Positions 22,516 to 35,000 of a stretch of 64,000 nt of DNA are shown piece after piece. The position numbers were made by a program, and so were the translations under genes. Numbering within the stretch: position 1 is the stretch's first letter; each line of letters opens with the position of its first letter. Below the pieces are notes generated by a model, which saw only the letters and a list, made by a program, of their open reading frames with translations, was not told the DNA's origin and did not search any database. Source of the DNA: Microglena sp. YARC (Eukaryota; Chlorophyta; Chlorophyceae; Chlamydomonadales; Chlamydomonadaceae); assembly GCA_022414725.1 (NCBI GenBank), contig CM039462.1, positions 36,446,605 to 36,510,604 on the forward strand. Direction: 5' to 3'.

Positions 22516-22950
22516 ATGGCTATACTGATTTTTTGTTGCATGTCGTTGGCACATTACTCGTGCGGTACCCACGAGAGAGATTGTCACTTGACAACATGGA
22601 TTCAGGAACCTCGTCGTATTTCCTATGTAGCAAGATTTGAGAGGTTGAATTTAAAGTGGTACATTATTCCTACTTGGTACTTCATTAGATGTTCCCAGCA
22701 AGCGAATTGTTATATGATTCCCCAATTGAACTTGGCTACATCCCTCTAGCAAGCAATTTGGATTTCTTTTCTTACTATTATTAATTGACGACTTGGTCAT
22801 ATAATTTAAACCGAGGTTGTAACAGAGGTTCCCAAATCTGCATTGTTTCCACTATCCAGTCTCCCTAATTGCAGCTCCCTGTAGCTCCGTCCCTGATGCG
22901 GGCAGCTCCCAGCTCCCTGCTCCCTGCTCCCAACTCCCTGCAGGTCCTCC
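22516..22950. other. Element F interior, no gene
   Basis: No coding signal. 22860-22950 is built of CAGCTCCCTG-type short repeats; related CAGGTCC repeats continue on the far side of gypsy 3 (39066-39110). Confidence 0.45.
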
Positions 22951-23297
22951 TGTAACAGCTCAGGATGCTCCTTAGCAGCTTGGGGGTTAGTCTAGGGAAC
23001 GCGATGCGTGATGTGTGTTTACGTAAATGTTGATATGGGTGAACTAGCAGAACAAGTAGAGGGTTACCTTAGTAGGGGACGTAGAGTGTCTGGGAGCGAA
23101 CGTCTTCGTGGTAGGAGTAGAAGGGTTCGTTCCGAGTAGCTCGTGTCTATGTGCGCAACGTGTGCGTTGTGAGAGATGAGGCAGTACATAGGTATGGTAC
23201 TGTATCATGTGCGTTCGTCACGTGGCTTACGGGTACGGGGTACCCGTATGCCTTGCTGGACGGCCAGAGTACCCGTGAAGGGTTCTGTACCGTTACA
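22951..23297 (-). repeat. Gypsy 3 3' LTR
   Basis: 347 bp, TGTAACAGCTC...CGTTACA on the plus strand, same family as the gypsy 2 LTRs. A purine tract (on the minus strand) lies just to its right. Confidence 0.93.
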
Positions 23298-23465
23298 CTA
23301 TCCCCCCTCCAGAAGAGATGCGGACCCCGCATCTGATCGTAATAGAGGTGGGATGTAATATGAGTAGTCATCGTATGTGCCGTGCTCAAAATATACTTGA
23401 TGAAACAAGTTGGTTTCGGAGAGAACCATTTAACATCCCTTTTGAGTACTCCGAGAAAGACACCT

Positions 23466-24840
23466 TTATAAATAAAGCAATCTAACCGCCGTGACGTATG
23501 CGTCAAGTGCGATGGGTGGGTGATGGGCCCGTTTTTTCGACGTACGTCGGGAGTCAACGGGCGTAACACGTGACTGCCATGCATCGACGACGTGAGGGGC
23601 ACTTTTCTTAACCGCCTTGGCGAGTTCCCAAGTGTCTTGCTCAATACCGAAGTCTTGCCATCGGACCAAGTATATATTCGAGACGTCGTTTGCTGGATGT
23701 GCCGATGACACGCGATTTTTTGCGCATGATGCATTGGATGTTCCAAATCGGAGCGCCGTCGGAGTCGAACTCAAGCGGTTGTCCAACATGGACAACGCCA
23801 TCAGAGCGCCAATGCTTGATCAAACCCACGTGAAACACGGGGCGGATGCGCATCATCTTAGGCAAGGCTAAGCGGCACGCCGTGACCTGCCGGACGACTC
23901 CAGTCTGCTCGTCGCGCGGACCAATGCATTCTGTAATCGTGTAGGGACCAACAAAACGAGGTGTAAATTTTGGTTTACCCGTTGCTTTGAACTTCATATT
24001 GCGGGTGGACAAGAGAACTTTATCACCAAGGTTGAAGAAAACCTCCGTTCGTCGTTTATCGTAATGGGCTTTCTGCCAATCTTGAGCGGCTTGCATGCAT
24101 GCTTTGCATTGATCTTGGCGTTCAATGTGATCAGCCCACCAATTGTTGGCAGCTGGACATTTCGATTCGACTTCCGCCTTGAGAGGCGTTGTAGGGTCGT
24201 AGCCAAGGTACGCTCAAAAGGGTGTGTTCTGAATTGACTCTTGGTAGGAATTGTTGATAGCGAACTCCACCAATGCCAAAGACTTATCCCAATCGTCATG
24301 GTATGGCCCCACGTAGTGGCGAATCATGTCCTCGATGACGCGGTTCATGCATTCTGTCTGACCGTCAGTCTGCGGATGGGGATGTCGAAAACGCCTGTCG
24401 CGTGCCCATTAAACGATGTAGAGTAACGCCGAAATGACCTGTGAATCGCGCGTCGCGATCACTGAGGAGCTTCTTCGGGATACCATGATATCGGATGACC
24501 CGATTGAGGTATAGGGAAGCGAATTCCTCTGCGTTAATCGTCGTGTGACACAGTTCGACATGAACCATTTTGGACAGCTTGTCGACGAACACAGCAATGG
24601 TGTCATGGCCCGACGATGTTGGTGGAAGCGCCGTAATAAGGTCTGTGGAGACGCACTCCCAGAATGTGTCTGGAATTTCCACGGGCACCATGGTACCGTT
24701 TGGCTTAGCGTTGCCGGGTTTGTTCGTTTGGCACTTATGGCACTGTTGGACGAAGGCAGTCACACCAGCCGTAACTTTGGCCCAAGTAAACGTGCGCGTG
24801 ACTAGTTCCAACGTTTTGGTGCGACCGCAATGGCCCATGT
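23466..24840 (-). pseudogene. pol: Gypsy 3 integrase C-terminal part and chromodomain
   Basis: Reads MGHCGRTKTLELV...CHKC, then STDLITALPP and SDRDARFT (two catalytic Asp), and is then frameshifted by a small deletion near 24390 before the third acidic residue. Downstream frames give RFVGPYTITE, HPVFHVGLIKHW and, in a separate frame, the chromodomain core LVRWQDFGIEQDTWE. The integrase-chromodomain frame change is identical to that of gypsy 2. Non-functional. Confidence 0.88.
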
Positions 24841-25842
24841 AAACCGGATCGTGAGCTTCGCGGATAATATCCAGGCAAAGAGCCGCGTCAAGAGGGACGC
24901 ATAAACATTCGCGTGGGGGGGGGAACGTTGGGCGTTAGTCAATGCCGCCGGTAGGGGGGGGAACAGTGTGCGATTGACAGGCAAAACAGCGCGAGGACCA
25001 TCTGAGCGGGAAGGTATATCCTCAATATGAGCAAATGGATTGCAAACCGTGAAAGACAGGTTGGTTCTATACCTATCAGGCGTAAGACCGTGCTCACCTG
25101 TTTGAAATAGAGTCAGGTCGCGCTCGTTAGCCTCGAGCGCCGTGCGCATCGCATCCATGGCGGACTTGGAGTTCGCCGCAGCCAGATTGTAAGTGGCCTG
25201 GAGGTCGCTCACTTCCTGGCGACTCTTGCCCAGATCCCTGCCAAGGCAGTAGTGGCTGTTAACCAGCTCTTGGCGCTCAGTAGGATCGCACGCATTGGCC
25301 AATGCGGCCTCCATAGCCGCGCTTGAGGCGGCGAGGCGGCGCACCAGATCGGCGAGGCTGGCGTCCTTAGCGGAGACAGCCGACGTAAACTGGTCGGTCA
25401 AGGCCGAGTTAGCGATGGCGGCCTGATCAAGCTGCGCGCGGAGGTGTCCAATCTGCTCCACAGCGATAAGGTGATCACTCATGTGTTCATGCCGCTTGCG
25501 CTCAGCGCTAGCGCGATAGGTAGCGCTGGCCACCTCGAGGGAAGGTCCAGCCATCGGCGTCGTCGTCGTCGTCGGGGCAATGCCAGCGCTCAAAGGCGTG
25601 GCAGCGGTCGGCGCACCCGAGGATGCCGCCAGACCATTGAAGCCGGCAACCAGAGGCTGCAGCATACCCACTGACACAGAGGGCCGCGCGTCGGCAGAGG
25701 CGGACTCGTCCTGCGTCGCACCGAGCTCAGTGTCAGGCTCAGTGTCAGACGGCGCAATCCCTTCCGGATTAGTGTCTACCACTGAAATCGTAGGCTGCTC
25801 AGCAGCGGCGTCGGTACCCAGGTTTGTTTTGTGGGAGGCCAT
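24841..25842 (-). pseudogene. gag: Gypsy 3 gag exon 1 fused to integrase remnant
   Basis: ATG at 25842 (minus) begins MASHKTNLGTDAAAEQ and runs without a stop through the Ala/Thr-rich region and coiled-coil to the exon end at 25098. It is therefore a better-preserved exon 1 than in gypsy 2. It then reads through the putative intron and, at about 24905, jumps into integrase sequence in the wrong frame (YASLLTRLFAW). The jump marks a deletion of about 5.8 kb relative to gypsy 2. Confidence 0.85.
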
Positions 25843-26607
25843 TCTGCACAGGCAACAGCACAAGTCAGTAGGCTGGACAGGGATGAGTGGTGGGATAGAG
25901 AGGGGGTATTACTCGCAACTCTAAGATGCCAAAATATCACCTGCCACAGGGACTAGTAAAATTTGCGAGCGTAACAAGCTGATAATGCCTCAAGCGTAAC
26001 TGTGAATGACGAGTTCGTCCAGAATACGATGAGGGAGATTAGCACTGCGAAGGCACGGACCACAGGGCAAGCAAGGAAGTACACCGACGAATCGAATTGC
26101 GCGACAGAATGAGCAAGATAGCAGGTGGACAGCACGAATAAATGATGCAGCAAGCAGGGAGAGCCGCTGGACAGGCTCGCGAAGTACCCTAATTAAAGCA
26201 AGTACGGCCGAGGTGGCAAAAAGAGCCGATGCTGCACTATCGATCAATCCGCGAGGCAATTGCTTGTGAATAGAGCGTTAGAAGCTATGATCAAAAGGAC
26301 AGGACGGGAATGCAAGAATCGAGAACGTAGGCCAGACAGGGGCAGGGCAGGCTACGAAAAGATGCCCATGCAAGACAGGTCGCAGGCGGCCTAGTGCGTG
26401 TCGAGCCTAACAGGACCGTTCACTGCGAGAACCAAACAGGCGCTACGTGTACTCGTAGCCACAGGGAAGAGCAGGAAAAAAGAGCAGCAAATGCCAGAAA
26501 AGTTGACAGGATGTCCTGGCGGGTGCGATTAATTCGAAGAAAAATGCGTATGCGTGCGTATGTGTATGCGTGAGGTCCCTAAGGAACGAAACCAGCTCCG
26601 CTAACAG
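25843..26607 (-). other. Gypsy 3 leader and primer binding site
   Basis: The leader is similar to 4965-5711. The PBS at 26583-26607 (minus) reads GCGGAGCTGGTTTCGTTCC with small differences from gypsy 2. No gene. Confidence 0.75.
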
Positions 26608-26725
26608 TGTAACAGCTCAGGATGCTCCTTAGCAGCTTGAGGGTTAGGCTAGGGAACGCGATGCGTGATGTGTGTTTACGTGTATGTTGATATGGGAACT
26701 AGCAGAACAAGTAGAGGGTTACCTT
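26608..26725 (-). repeat. Gypsy 3 5' LTR, part next to the PBS
   Basis: TGTAACAGCTCAGG to GGGTTACCTT matches the first 120 bp or so of the LTR at 22951, then stops abruptly at the TIR of element D. The other part is 38817-39065. Confidence 0.9.
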
Positions 26726-26740
26726 CGTCGGTGACTAGTG

Positions 26741-27140
26741 GTGTATTGCGGCGGGCTTACCGCAACACTTGTCCCGCATGCTGCAAGCCGCTTACCGCAA
26801 ACCGTACGGTAATAGGGGTGCAAGCAGGTTGTAAGCACGTATGTAACCTGCTTGCAACAAGCAGGCCGCAAGCGCCCTGCTTGTTGCAAGCTGGTTTGCT
26901 GCAAACCGGCTGCAAGCGCCCTGCTTGCTGCAAGCTGGTGTGCTGCAAGCGTCTTGTTTGAAGCAAACGCGTTTGTTGCACACGGGTCTGCATCAAGTGG
27001 GTTGTTTGTTGCAAACGCGTTTGTTGCAAACGCGTTTGTTTGTTTGTTGCAAACGCGTTTGTTTGTTTGTTGCAAACGCGTTTGCTTGTTTGTTGCAAAC
27101 GCGTTTGTTGCACACGGGTCTGCATCAAGTGGGTTGCAAG
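26741..27140 (+). repeat. Left subterminal repeats of element D
   Basis: Recurrent TGCTGCAAGC, GCTTGTTGCAAGC and TTTGTTGCAAACGCG units. Duplicated segment CACGGGTCTGCATCAAGTGG at about 26979 and 27113. The right end (38620-38801) carries the same GCTTGCA motif set. Open frames here are repeat artefacts. Confidence 0.7.
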
Positions 27141-27715
27141 CCAGGTTCAGGTGAGTTGTAAGCGGATGTATTCTGGGTTGGATCTGGATTGTTACACCCG
27201 GGGTCCCGCCATTTGTTGTAGGATGTGCTTTCGGCATCCTCTCGCTCCATATCAATTTGCAAGCGGTTGGGGCGTGAGTCGGAGCAATACTGTTACATAC
27301 CCGGTTCACTGTCATACATGGACATCTTAAATTCTTCATTGCCAAGTACATAACTAACTTAGTATCACTCCTCTCCAAAACTGATTGCTACCACTACTTT
27401 AGTATGTACCCCAACTCGATGTGTGCTGAACAATAAATGGGCCTATACCCCTACTTAAATGAGTACCACTGGTGAGTGGCACTCACTCACTCCTGTCCAT
27501 GTCTGACCAACTGAAACCATTAGATTAGTACCCCTACTTGAAGTCAGTGTGCTGGACAACAAATGGGCCTACTACACCCCCACTTAACTAACTAAGTACT
27601 ACAGGTCAGTGGCACTCACTCCTCTCCAAAACTGACCAACTGAAAATACTAAGTTGGATAACCCACTCATACCGTGCCAAGGTAGTACCTAAGTACCTAA
27701 GTTAGCTAAGTCCAT
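27141..27715. other. Degenerate direct repeats, no gene
   Basis: Contains approximate direct repeats of roughly 125-130 bp around AAATGGGCCTA and GTGGCACTCACTC (27330-27660). No coding signal. Confidence 0.45.
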
Positions 27716-27880
27716 CCAGTTGTAGCCCTTCACACAGATGTCAGTGATATTGTGCCAACCATAGGCGTTGCCCAAGGCCTCGACGTCATCAAGCTCCTTC
27801 TCGACGAACTCCGCGTGTGAGATGCCCTTCATGTCCTTCATCCTCATGAATGGGTCAGCCAGCATGTTGCGAATCTGCGA
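27716..27880 (-). pseudogene. Possible exon remnant in element D
   Basis: On the minus strand, after a CCCTCGCAG acceptor-like site, an open stretch reads IRNMLADPFMRMKDMKGISH and continues through EFVEKELDDVEALGNAYGWH to KGYNWMD. Composition looks like real protein, not repeat. A decayed duplicate of its start lies at about 28100-28180. I do not recognise the family. It could be a captured host fragment or part of a lost transposon gene. Confidence 0.35.
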
Positions 27881-27942
27881 GGGGCGATAAGTTGGTGTTT
27901 TTTATATTATGTTATATGATAGCTATTAGTGGGGAGTGTTGT

Positions 27943-28075
27943 GTGTGTGTGTGTTTGGGGGGGGGGGGGGGGGGCGTAGTGAGGTGGGATGGTGGTGGAG
28001 TGAGTGGTGGAGTGAGTGGTGGGGGAGTGGGTGGGTGGGGTGGGTGGGTGAGTGGATGTGAGTGAGGTGGGAAAG
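27943..28075 (+). repeat. (GT)n-(G)n and GGTGGAGTGA-rich low complexity
   Basis: GTGTGTGTGT followed by a run of G, then GTGGTGGAGTGAGTGG-type repeats. Non-coding. Confidence 0.8.
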
Positions 28076-28494
28076 CCTAAACTAAGTAAGTTACAAGGTT
28101 CTTTTGTATGCGTGTGAGATGCCTTAAGTGTCCTCCCCCCTCACCAAGGGATCAGCCGGCATGTTGCGAATCTGTGTAGGGGATAAGTATGAAAGATGTC
28201 AGATCATTTGTTGTGATGCAGCCAAAACAAACAAGGGAACACAATGATGGCGCATAAGATGCATACTAGACTTGTGTGGTCAAGGTTGTAAATTGTACAC
28301 ACTCAAACAATGAAGCAAAGCCTAGACTACCTAGTTAGGTAAGGTATCAATTGCATTACAACCATCATGCATATAGAATCATGCATGTATGCACCTCGCC
28401 GATTCATGCACTTGCAGCCATGCACCTCGCCTTACATGCATGCACATGCAATGCACCAAGTACCCAGCACATACGCTTTAACAGCCGTCGGTTA

Positions 28495-29045
28495 ATATAG
28501 GTCACTTAGCAGTACATGGACACACTGCCCTTGATAAGTATAGGTTGCTGAGCAGTACATGGACACACTGCCCTTGGTTAGTATAGGTCGCTGAGCAGTA
28601 CATGGACCCACTGCCCTTGGTTAGTACAGGTCGCTGAACAGTACATGGACACATGGACACACTGCCCTTGGTTAGTATAGGTCGCTGAGCAGTACATGGA
28701 CACACTGCCCTTGGTTAGTATAGGTTGCTGAGCAGTACGTGGACACACTGCCCTTGGTTAGTATAGGTCGCTGAGCAGTACATGGACCCACTGCCCTTGG
28801 TTAGTACAGGTCGCTGAGCAGTACATGGACACACTGCCCTTGGTTAGTATAGGTCGCTGAGCAGTACATGGACACACTGCCCTTGGTTAGTATAGGTCGC
28901 TGAGCAGTACATGGACACACTGCCCTTGGTTAGTATAGGTCGCTGAGCAGTACATGGACACACTGCCCTTGGTTAGTGTAGGTCGCTGAGCAGTACATGG
29001 ACACACTGCCCTTGGTTAGTATAGGTCGGTGAGCAGTACATGGAA
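28495..29045 (+). repeat. 43-bp minisatellite, about 12-13 copies
   Basis: Exact 43-bp period (TGCCCTTGGT at 28921, 28964, 29007). Each unit contains GCAGTACATGGACACACTGC and AGTATAGGTCGCTGA. A second array of the same unit is at 47215-47800, outside element D. Confidence 0.92.
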
Positions 29046-29099
29046 AAACACTCAAGCACTGCGGAATACTGCTTGGGCTCAAGCTACCACATGATGATA

Positions 29100-29524
29100 C
29101 GTACAGTCTGGTGCGGTTACGCGAGTCAATGTCACGTTCTGCACCAGCAATTTCATCCAAGGCACTCCGCATACCTGCATCATTAGCGAGGCTCTACGCA
29201 TTGTCATCACAAACTTCGATATTGGCCTTGACCTCATCACTGAGCTTGAGGCATTAACGGACTGATGCCAGCACCAAGATTATCGCAACTCCACATTGAA
29301 GCTTAATAATCACCCAAGCAAATTATTGCGGAAGGCTGCTTGCCCATCCAGATGTTTTTGGAATCGAAGCAATAGACGAACGGCCGAAAAATCACGAACG
29401 CAGCGACCTCAAGTTCTGACCCATGCGGGACCAGGACATTGTACAGCCTCAACCGCCCCCCACTCCGAGGTTGTAGTAACCGACAGCCCAGCTCAGCTGC
29501 AAGACGCGCAAGTAAGGGCCACAA
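29100..29524 (-). pseudogene. Possible coding remnants in element D
   Basis: Minus-strand segment 29524-29303 reads GGRLRLYNVLVPHGSELEVA and FVIFRPFVYCFDSKNIWMG. A further segment, 29270-29100, reads LKLSDEVKANIEVCDDNA, a TAG, then SLANDAGMRSALDEIAGAER. Both look more like protein than the surrounding repeats, and the order agrees with the candidate exon at 27716-27880. I know no family for them. Confidence 0.28.
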
Positions 29525-29674
29525 GTTGAAACTCCCAATCGCCCAGCATGGGCTCAGCTAGTCTAAAAGTTACAAAGGCAATCGCCGGCTTCAACGCGGG
29601 GATCAATAGCAGTAGTAGTAGCAATAGTAGTAGAAGAAGTAGTAGTCGGGGAGGCCGGGAGGGGGTGGGGGGTT

Positions 29675-30060
29675 ATCCAGTCTAATCTGGCGCAACATAG
29701 TGTGTGTAGAAGCTGAGGGGTTTGTGACAAGGATATAATTGAGCAGCAGCTTATAGGCAGCTTATAGGCAGCTCCCATGACTGGCTATTCAGGCTAAGCT
29801 GGCGCAACATAGTTTGTGTAGAAGCTGAGGGGTTTGTGACAAGGATGGAATTGAGCAGCAGCTTATAGGCAGCTTATAGGCAGCTCCCATGAACGGCTAT
29901 TCAGTCTAAGCTGGCGTAACATGGTGTGTGTAGAAGCTGAGGGGTTTGTGACAAGGATAGAATTGAGCAGCAGCTTATAGGCAGCTTATAGGCAGCTCCC
30001 ATGACTGGCTATTCAGTCTAAGCTGGCGCAACATAGTGTGTGTAGAAGCTAAGGGGTTTG
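29675..30060 (+). repeat. 112-bp tandem repeat, about 3.4 copies
   Basis: CGCAACATAG or near variants recur at 29691, 29803, 29915 and 30027, spacing exactly 112 bp. The unit includes an internal duplication AGCTTATAGGCAGCTTATAGG. Confidence 0.9.
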
Positions 30061-31620
30061 TGGCGATTATAATGTAAGCTATACGTATTGTAACACTGCC
30101 GGTCTACTATACTGTACGCTACTGAGTATGCACTCAATTGTTACACTGCCCAGAGACTAAACTCTTAAATATTGGGTACGATCCCTATATTGTAACACTG
30201 CCGGGCTACTATACTCTAAGCTATTGAGAATGATCCGTATTGTAACACTGCCGAGCTACTATATATACTCTACGCTACTAATTATGCACTTTATTGTTAC
30301 ACTGCCCAGCTACTAAACTCTAAGATATTGGGGATGATCCCCATTATAATAACACTGCCGGGATACTATACTCTAAGCTATTGAGAATGATCCCTATTGT
30401 TACACAGACCAGCTACTTAACTCTAACCTATTGAGTATGATCCCCATTGTTACAACGTCGGCCTACTAGACTCTAAGCTACTGTGTATGATCCCTATTCA
30501 TGCCCGGACTAATTACTACACTGTAAGCTCCTGTGTTTGATCCACATTGTATCATTGTCGAATTACGCTAGTCAACGCTACTTAGTTTTTGATCCTTAGT
30601 TCTAGTAGCACTGGCGGATTACTATACTCTAAGCCACTGAGTCTGATCCGTATTGTAACACTGCCGAGCTTCGATACTCCAAACTTAGTATGCACCCTTC
30701 TTAATGCCACACTGCCTAGCTACTTTTTGCGAAGCTACTAAGCATGTTCCGTTTTGTAACACTGCCGGGCTACTATACTCTACGCTACCGAGTATGCACT
30801 CAATTGTTACACTGCCCAGCAACTATACTCTAAACTATTGGGTACGATCCCTATTGTAACACTGCCGGGGTCCATATAAATAAGTATGATCCTTAGTTCC
30901 TGTAGCACTGGCGGATTACTATACTCCAAGCCACTGAGTCTGATCCGTATTGTAACACTGCCGAGCTTCGATACTCCAAACTAAGTATGCACTCTTCTTA
31001 ATGCCACACTGCCGGGCTCCTTTTTGCGAAGCTACTAAGCATGATCCGTTTTGTAACACTGCCGGGCTACTATACTCTACGCTACCGAGTATGCACTCAA
31101 TTGTTACACTGCCCAGCAACTATACTCTAAACTATTAGGTACGATCCCTATTATAACACTGTCGGGGTCCATATAAATAAGTATGATCCTTAGTTCTTGT
31201 AGCACTAGCGGATTACTATACTCTAAGCCACTGAGTCTGATCCGTATTGTAACACTGCCGAGCTTCGATACTCCAAACTAAGTATGCACTCTTCTTAATG
31301 CCACACTGCCGGGCTACTTTTTGTGAAGCTACTAAGCATGATCCGTTTTGTAACACTGCCGGGCTACTATACTCTACGCTACCGAGTATGCACTCAATTG
31401 TTACACTGCCCAGCAACTATACTCTAAACTATTGGGTACGATCCCTATTGTAACACTGCCGGGGTCCATATTAATAAGTATGATCCTTAGTTCTTGTAGC
31501 ACTGGCGGATTACTATACTCTAAGCCACTGAGTCTGATCCGTATTGTAACACTGCCGAGCTTCGATACTCCAAACTAAGTATGCACTCTACTATGCATGA
31601 TCCCTTATGCTGGTAACACT
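30061..31620 (+). repeat. Satellite of about 50-bp monomers with 297-bp higher-order unit
   Basis: Monomers of the form GATCCCTATTGTAACACTGCC plus GGGCTACTATACTCTAAGC diverge from each other. From about 30600 they are organised in a 297-bp higher-order unit (AGCACTGGCGG or variant at 30607, 30904, 31201, 31498) whose copies are nearly identical. Confidence 0.9.
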
Positions 31621-31635
31621 CCCGAAGAAAGAGCA

Positions 31636-31686
31636 GGGGGGGGGGGGGGGGGCAGAGTGGGGTTGCGGTGTGTGGTGTGTGTGTGT

Positions 31687-31729
<43 letters not shown>

Positions 31730-31768
31730 AGTGGGGTGCGGGGGTGGTGGTGGGTGGTGGGGGGGGCA
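31636..31768 (+). repeat. G tracts with (GT)n, longest 40 G
   Basis: GTGTGTGTGTGTG leads into 40 consecutive G (31687-31726), followed by GGTGGTGG-type sequence up to the LTR element. Non-coding. Confidence 0.9.
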
Positions 31769-32067
31769 TATCAGCTTGGATAACACTCCGGAGAGTGGAC
31801 TTTGTGTGTGCAGCACGCCAATCTATAAATGCGGAGACGAGAATAAGTTACAAGCACAGGAGACCCATTAAGGGGCACAAGTGGAGGAAAGGGGGCGGTA
31901 GCCTGGAACCTCATCAGGGTACAGGCTAGACAGCGCGTGTCAGAAGAACCGATGACGCAGTCAACAGGAAGCTGACATAGTACTGTCAGGGACCGATAGT
32001 TCTAAGGGAGTACACAAGGAGTCACCAAGACATAAAACAAGCGAGAGCACCGCTATTCATGCTGATA
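31769..32067 (-). repeat. 3' LTR of the 4-kb element
   Basis: TATCAGCTTGG...CATGCTGATA on the plus strand. The following CTCCACCTAT is the inverted polypurine tract AGGTGGAG. Confidence 0.8.
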
Positions 32068-35000
32068 CTCCACCTATGACGCAGGTGACATACAATACTA
32101 GTACTCCACCTTTGGCACTGGGACATAGAACCATAAACTGGTAGGAAACAAAAATTATTAAGGAACGGCGGAAAAACAGGAAACCAGAAGAAAGCCTTGT
32201 CTAAAATAAAAGGATGAGAAAGGATGAACCAAAAACCACTGTAGTACTCCGAAAATGTAGCAGCAAAAAACTTGGGTCATACCGAGCTGAGCTGAGACCA
32301 AAATGGAAATGTAACCATCCATGGTAAGCGCAAAAATACCATTCATCCAGAATAGTAGGCACCAAACCAGAAAATCACAGGGAGGCCAAACAGAAATCAA
32401 TCCTAATACCAAAGGAAGGGGAACAACGGTGACTGAAAGAACCGAGAACTTAACCTAAAGAGAAGACTGAAAAAATCGTATATCAAAGTTGGGGAACAAC
32501 GGTATAGAAACCCGATCCGGGAATAGGAACCTAACGCCAATCAATGATAACCAAAGAGACGGATTGAAATATCGTGTGAGCGCAGCTCACGAGAGAATCA
32601 AAGCCTAAAGGACGCAGACAAGAGGACACTAAAGACTACGATGGAAAAAAAAAGTCGATGGAAAAATCCACTACCTTCAAAACTATTCTTAGCATAGAAA
32701 TTCATGACTAGGTTGGGATGAAAAAACCATGATGAACTGGTTTTCTTACCCAAAGATGGAAGTAAGAAGATTTATGAAAGTTAATTATCATAAATCCCCA
32801 GTTACGGCACCAACTAAAACATTCTAGGAGGTGGGCATCGCACCGCAAAGAACTCATGCACTTAAGACAAACCAAGCGCCTAACTAAAGCAAACCAAACT
32901 TGCAGCAACTGAAAAAATCCAAAGGATGCGAAGTTAAAATTTTCAAGAAACTTGTAACCAACAAAGGAAACACAGTTCAATGAACAATAGAAGGGTAGAT
33001 GTACAACCATAGTACATAAAACCTATTGTCCACCTGAAAAATAGTAAACGCATAAAAAGGACTTCAAAGAATTTACTGCAAAGGATGGATCAAAAGGGCG
33101 CTTGAAATACACTCGGAAAACAAGAAAGAGGTGAGCGGCGGTACATCTGCAAGTACAACTGCAAGATTACCCAGCCCACCAATTCACAGTAAAATCCGAA
33201 GGGAAACAACAACTACACTCCACAAAAAGTTCCAATCACATGAGGGGCTGGTGATCTAAAAAACAGTGTGGAGTAAAAAAAATAGGTAATCTATGATGAG
33301 CTCCACCGAACGAACCATCTGCCTATGGAACTAAGAGTCAGAAACCATCAAGACGCTATAACGGTGGTCTGAATTAAGTACCACCTTCCACCAAAACCAA
33401 GAAAGACAGCTGAAAGGAAGCTGCCTAAACAAAGCGTCGTAACGCTCCACCAATCTAGACTACCCTATAAGTCAGTCTAGGAGGTGCTGAGGAATAGGCA
33501 CTCACACATAGGGCCATGTTAACCTACGTATGAGAACCAGCAGCACCTAAAACAATGAATCCTGGGTCGACTGTAACACCCCAGCCATACGCAGTATCAA
33601 GCTAGACCAGTGTTCAAGATCATCACTTACCCATTCGGCAACGGCTACATCATCACATGGGCTTGACCCGAGTAATCCACCAGGGACGACAGGAGGCGTC
33701 GGAATTATTGACACCCGCGAGCCATCCGAGGTGGTCGGAGGTTGGCGACTATTAGTCAATGGACCTGATCCAGGTACTACTATGATCGAAGGCTGTCTAA
33801 ATCCTAAAGCTTCACCGCTAAAACGTGGCACACAGGAGGGCCTGGCGACCCCCTGAGATTCGGCTAAGATTATAGTTGGATATCCAACTCCCCCCCGCCC
33901 TAAAAATTCACACACAATACAGCAAGATCAGGCCCTGGAATACCCAACCAGTCTACCAAATAATGCCTTTCTAACTAGCTTGTTGCGTGACTGCCCAATA
34001 CTAAGATTACTTAGCAAGGGCAACCAAACAAACGCAACAACGACACATCAGGTGCAACCCCAAAGAAAAGCTCCGAAGGAGTCTTGTCTCCCTAGATGAA
34101 CACGCAATTGCAAAGATAACACACTAGCACCATGCTGAGCAGTGTCATCATCAACAACTCATGCATGCCCCAACTAATCGAGATCAGCCATGCCTCTATA
34201 CCACTTAACTACAAATTCCTAAGCCCTATCAGAACTCAAACACTTGAACCCAAACTCACGTAGCTAAGGCATACACCTAAGGGGGGAACCAGGGGCACGG
34301 GAAGACAAAGTAGTAACCTCTGTCGAACCACGGAACGCACCCAGGGGTCACAAGGAGCCTAAGAGAGAAAAATATCCACCAAGATATCATGCCAAAGATC
34401 CTCCACGGCCGTTGGACTAGGGCCAGGACGGCGTCCACTGCGGCCTGTAGCATGGGCGAAGTCCGGCGCTGCGAGACCTGGGATCACAGAAGGTGGGGAA
34501 GCGTTAGGTAGAAGTCGAGATTTGAGGTATGGGAAAAAGGAGACGAGAATGACAGTGCAGCAAGTCGCACCTGGTGCAGAAAATCGCACCAATGGCAGAA
34601 AATCGCAAATCGCAAGGGCAGAATTCGAACATTTATCGCTAGGATGCGAAGAGCAGAGCCGAGGCATGTAAAGGTCCTAATATCCCGCCGTCGATGATCA
34701 GTCAATCTCAAGTCCCCCCCTCTATCGCTCGACTCACCCGTTTTGGGGGTAGAGGGAGCAGCACCCGTAGTGGTGCTGACCATACCCCCCTACTTCCTAC
34801 CACCTCCAGAATCTCCAGGTCCAGACGCGTAGGTCGTCCTCCTCTGGCAAATCCTACGGCAGTGCCGGCGATCCGCCAGTTTGATCGAAAAATTTCTCCA
34901 GAAGGTAGCACAGAGCCACTAGAGCGCAAGCTCATGCCAGGAGCCGACCGTCGGCTGGGCAGAGCAAAGGGGGCAAAGACGACGTAGACATCAGCAGGGA

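Noticed and set aside
30919..31416. Identical 66-residue minus-strand frames at 30919 and 31216
   Set aside because: Two copies of the same frame in the 297-bp higher-order satellite, not genes.
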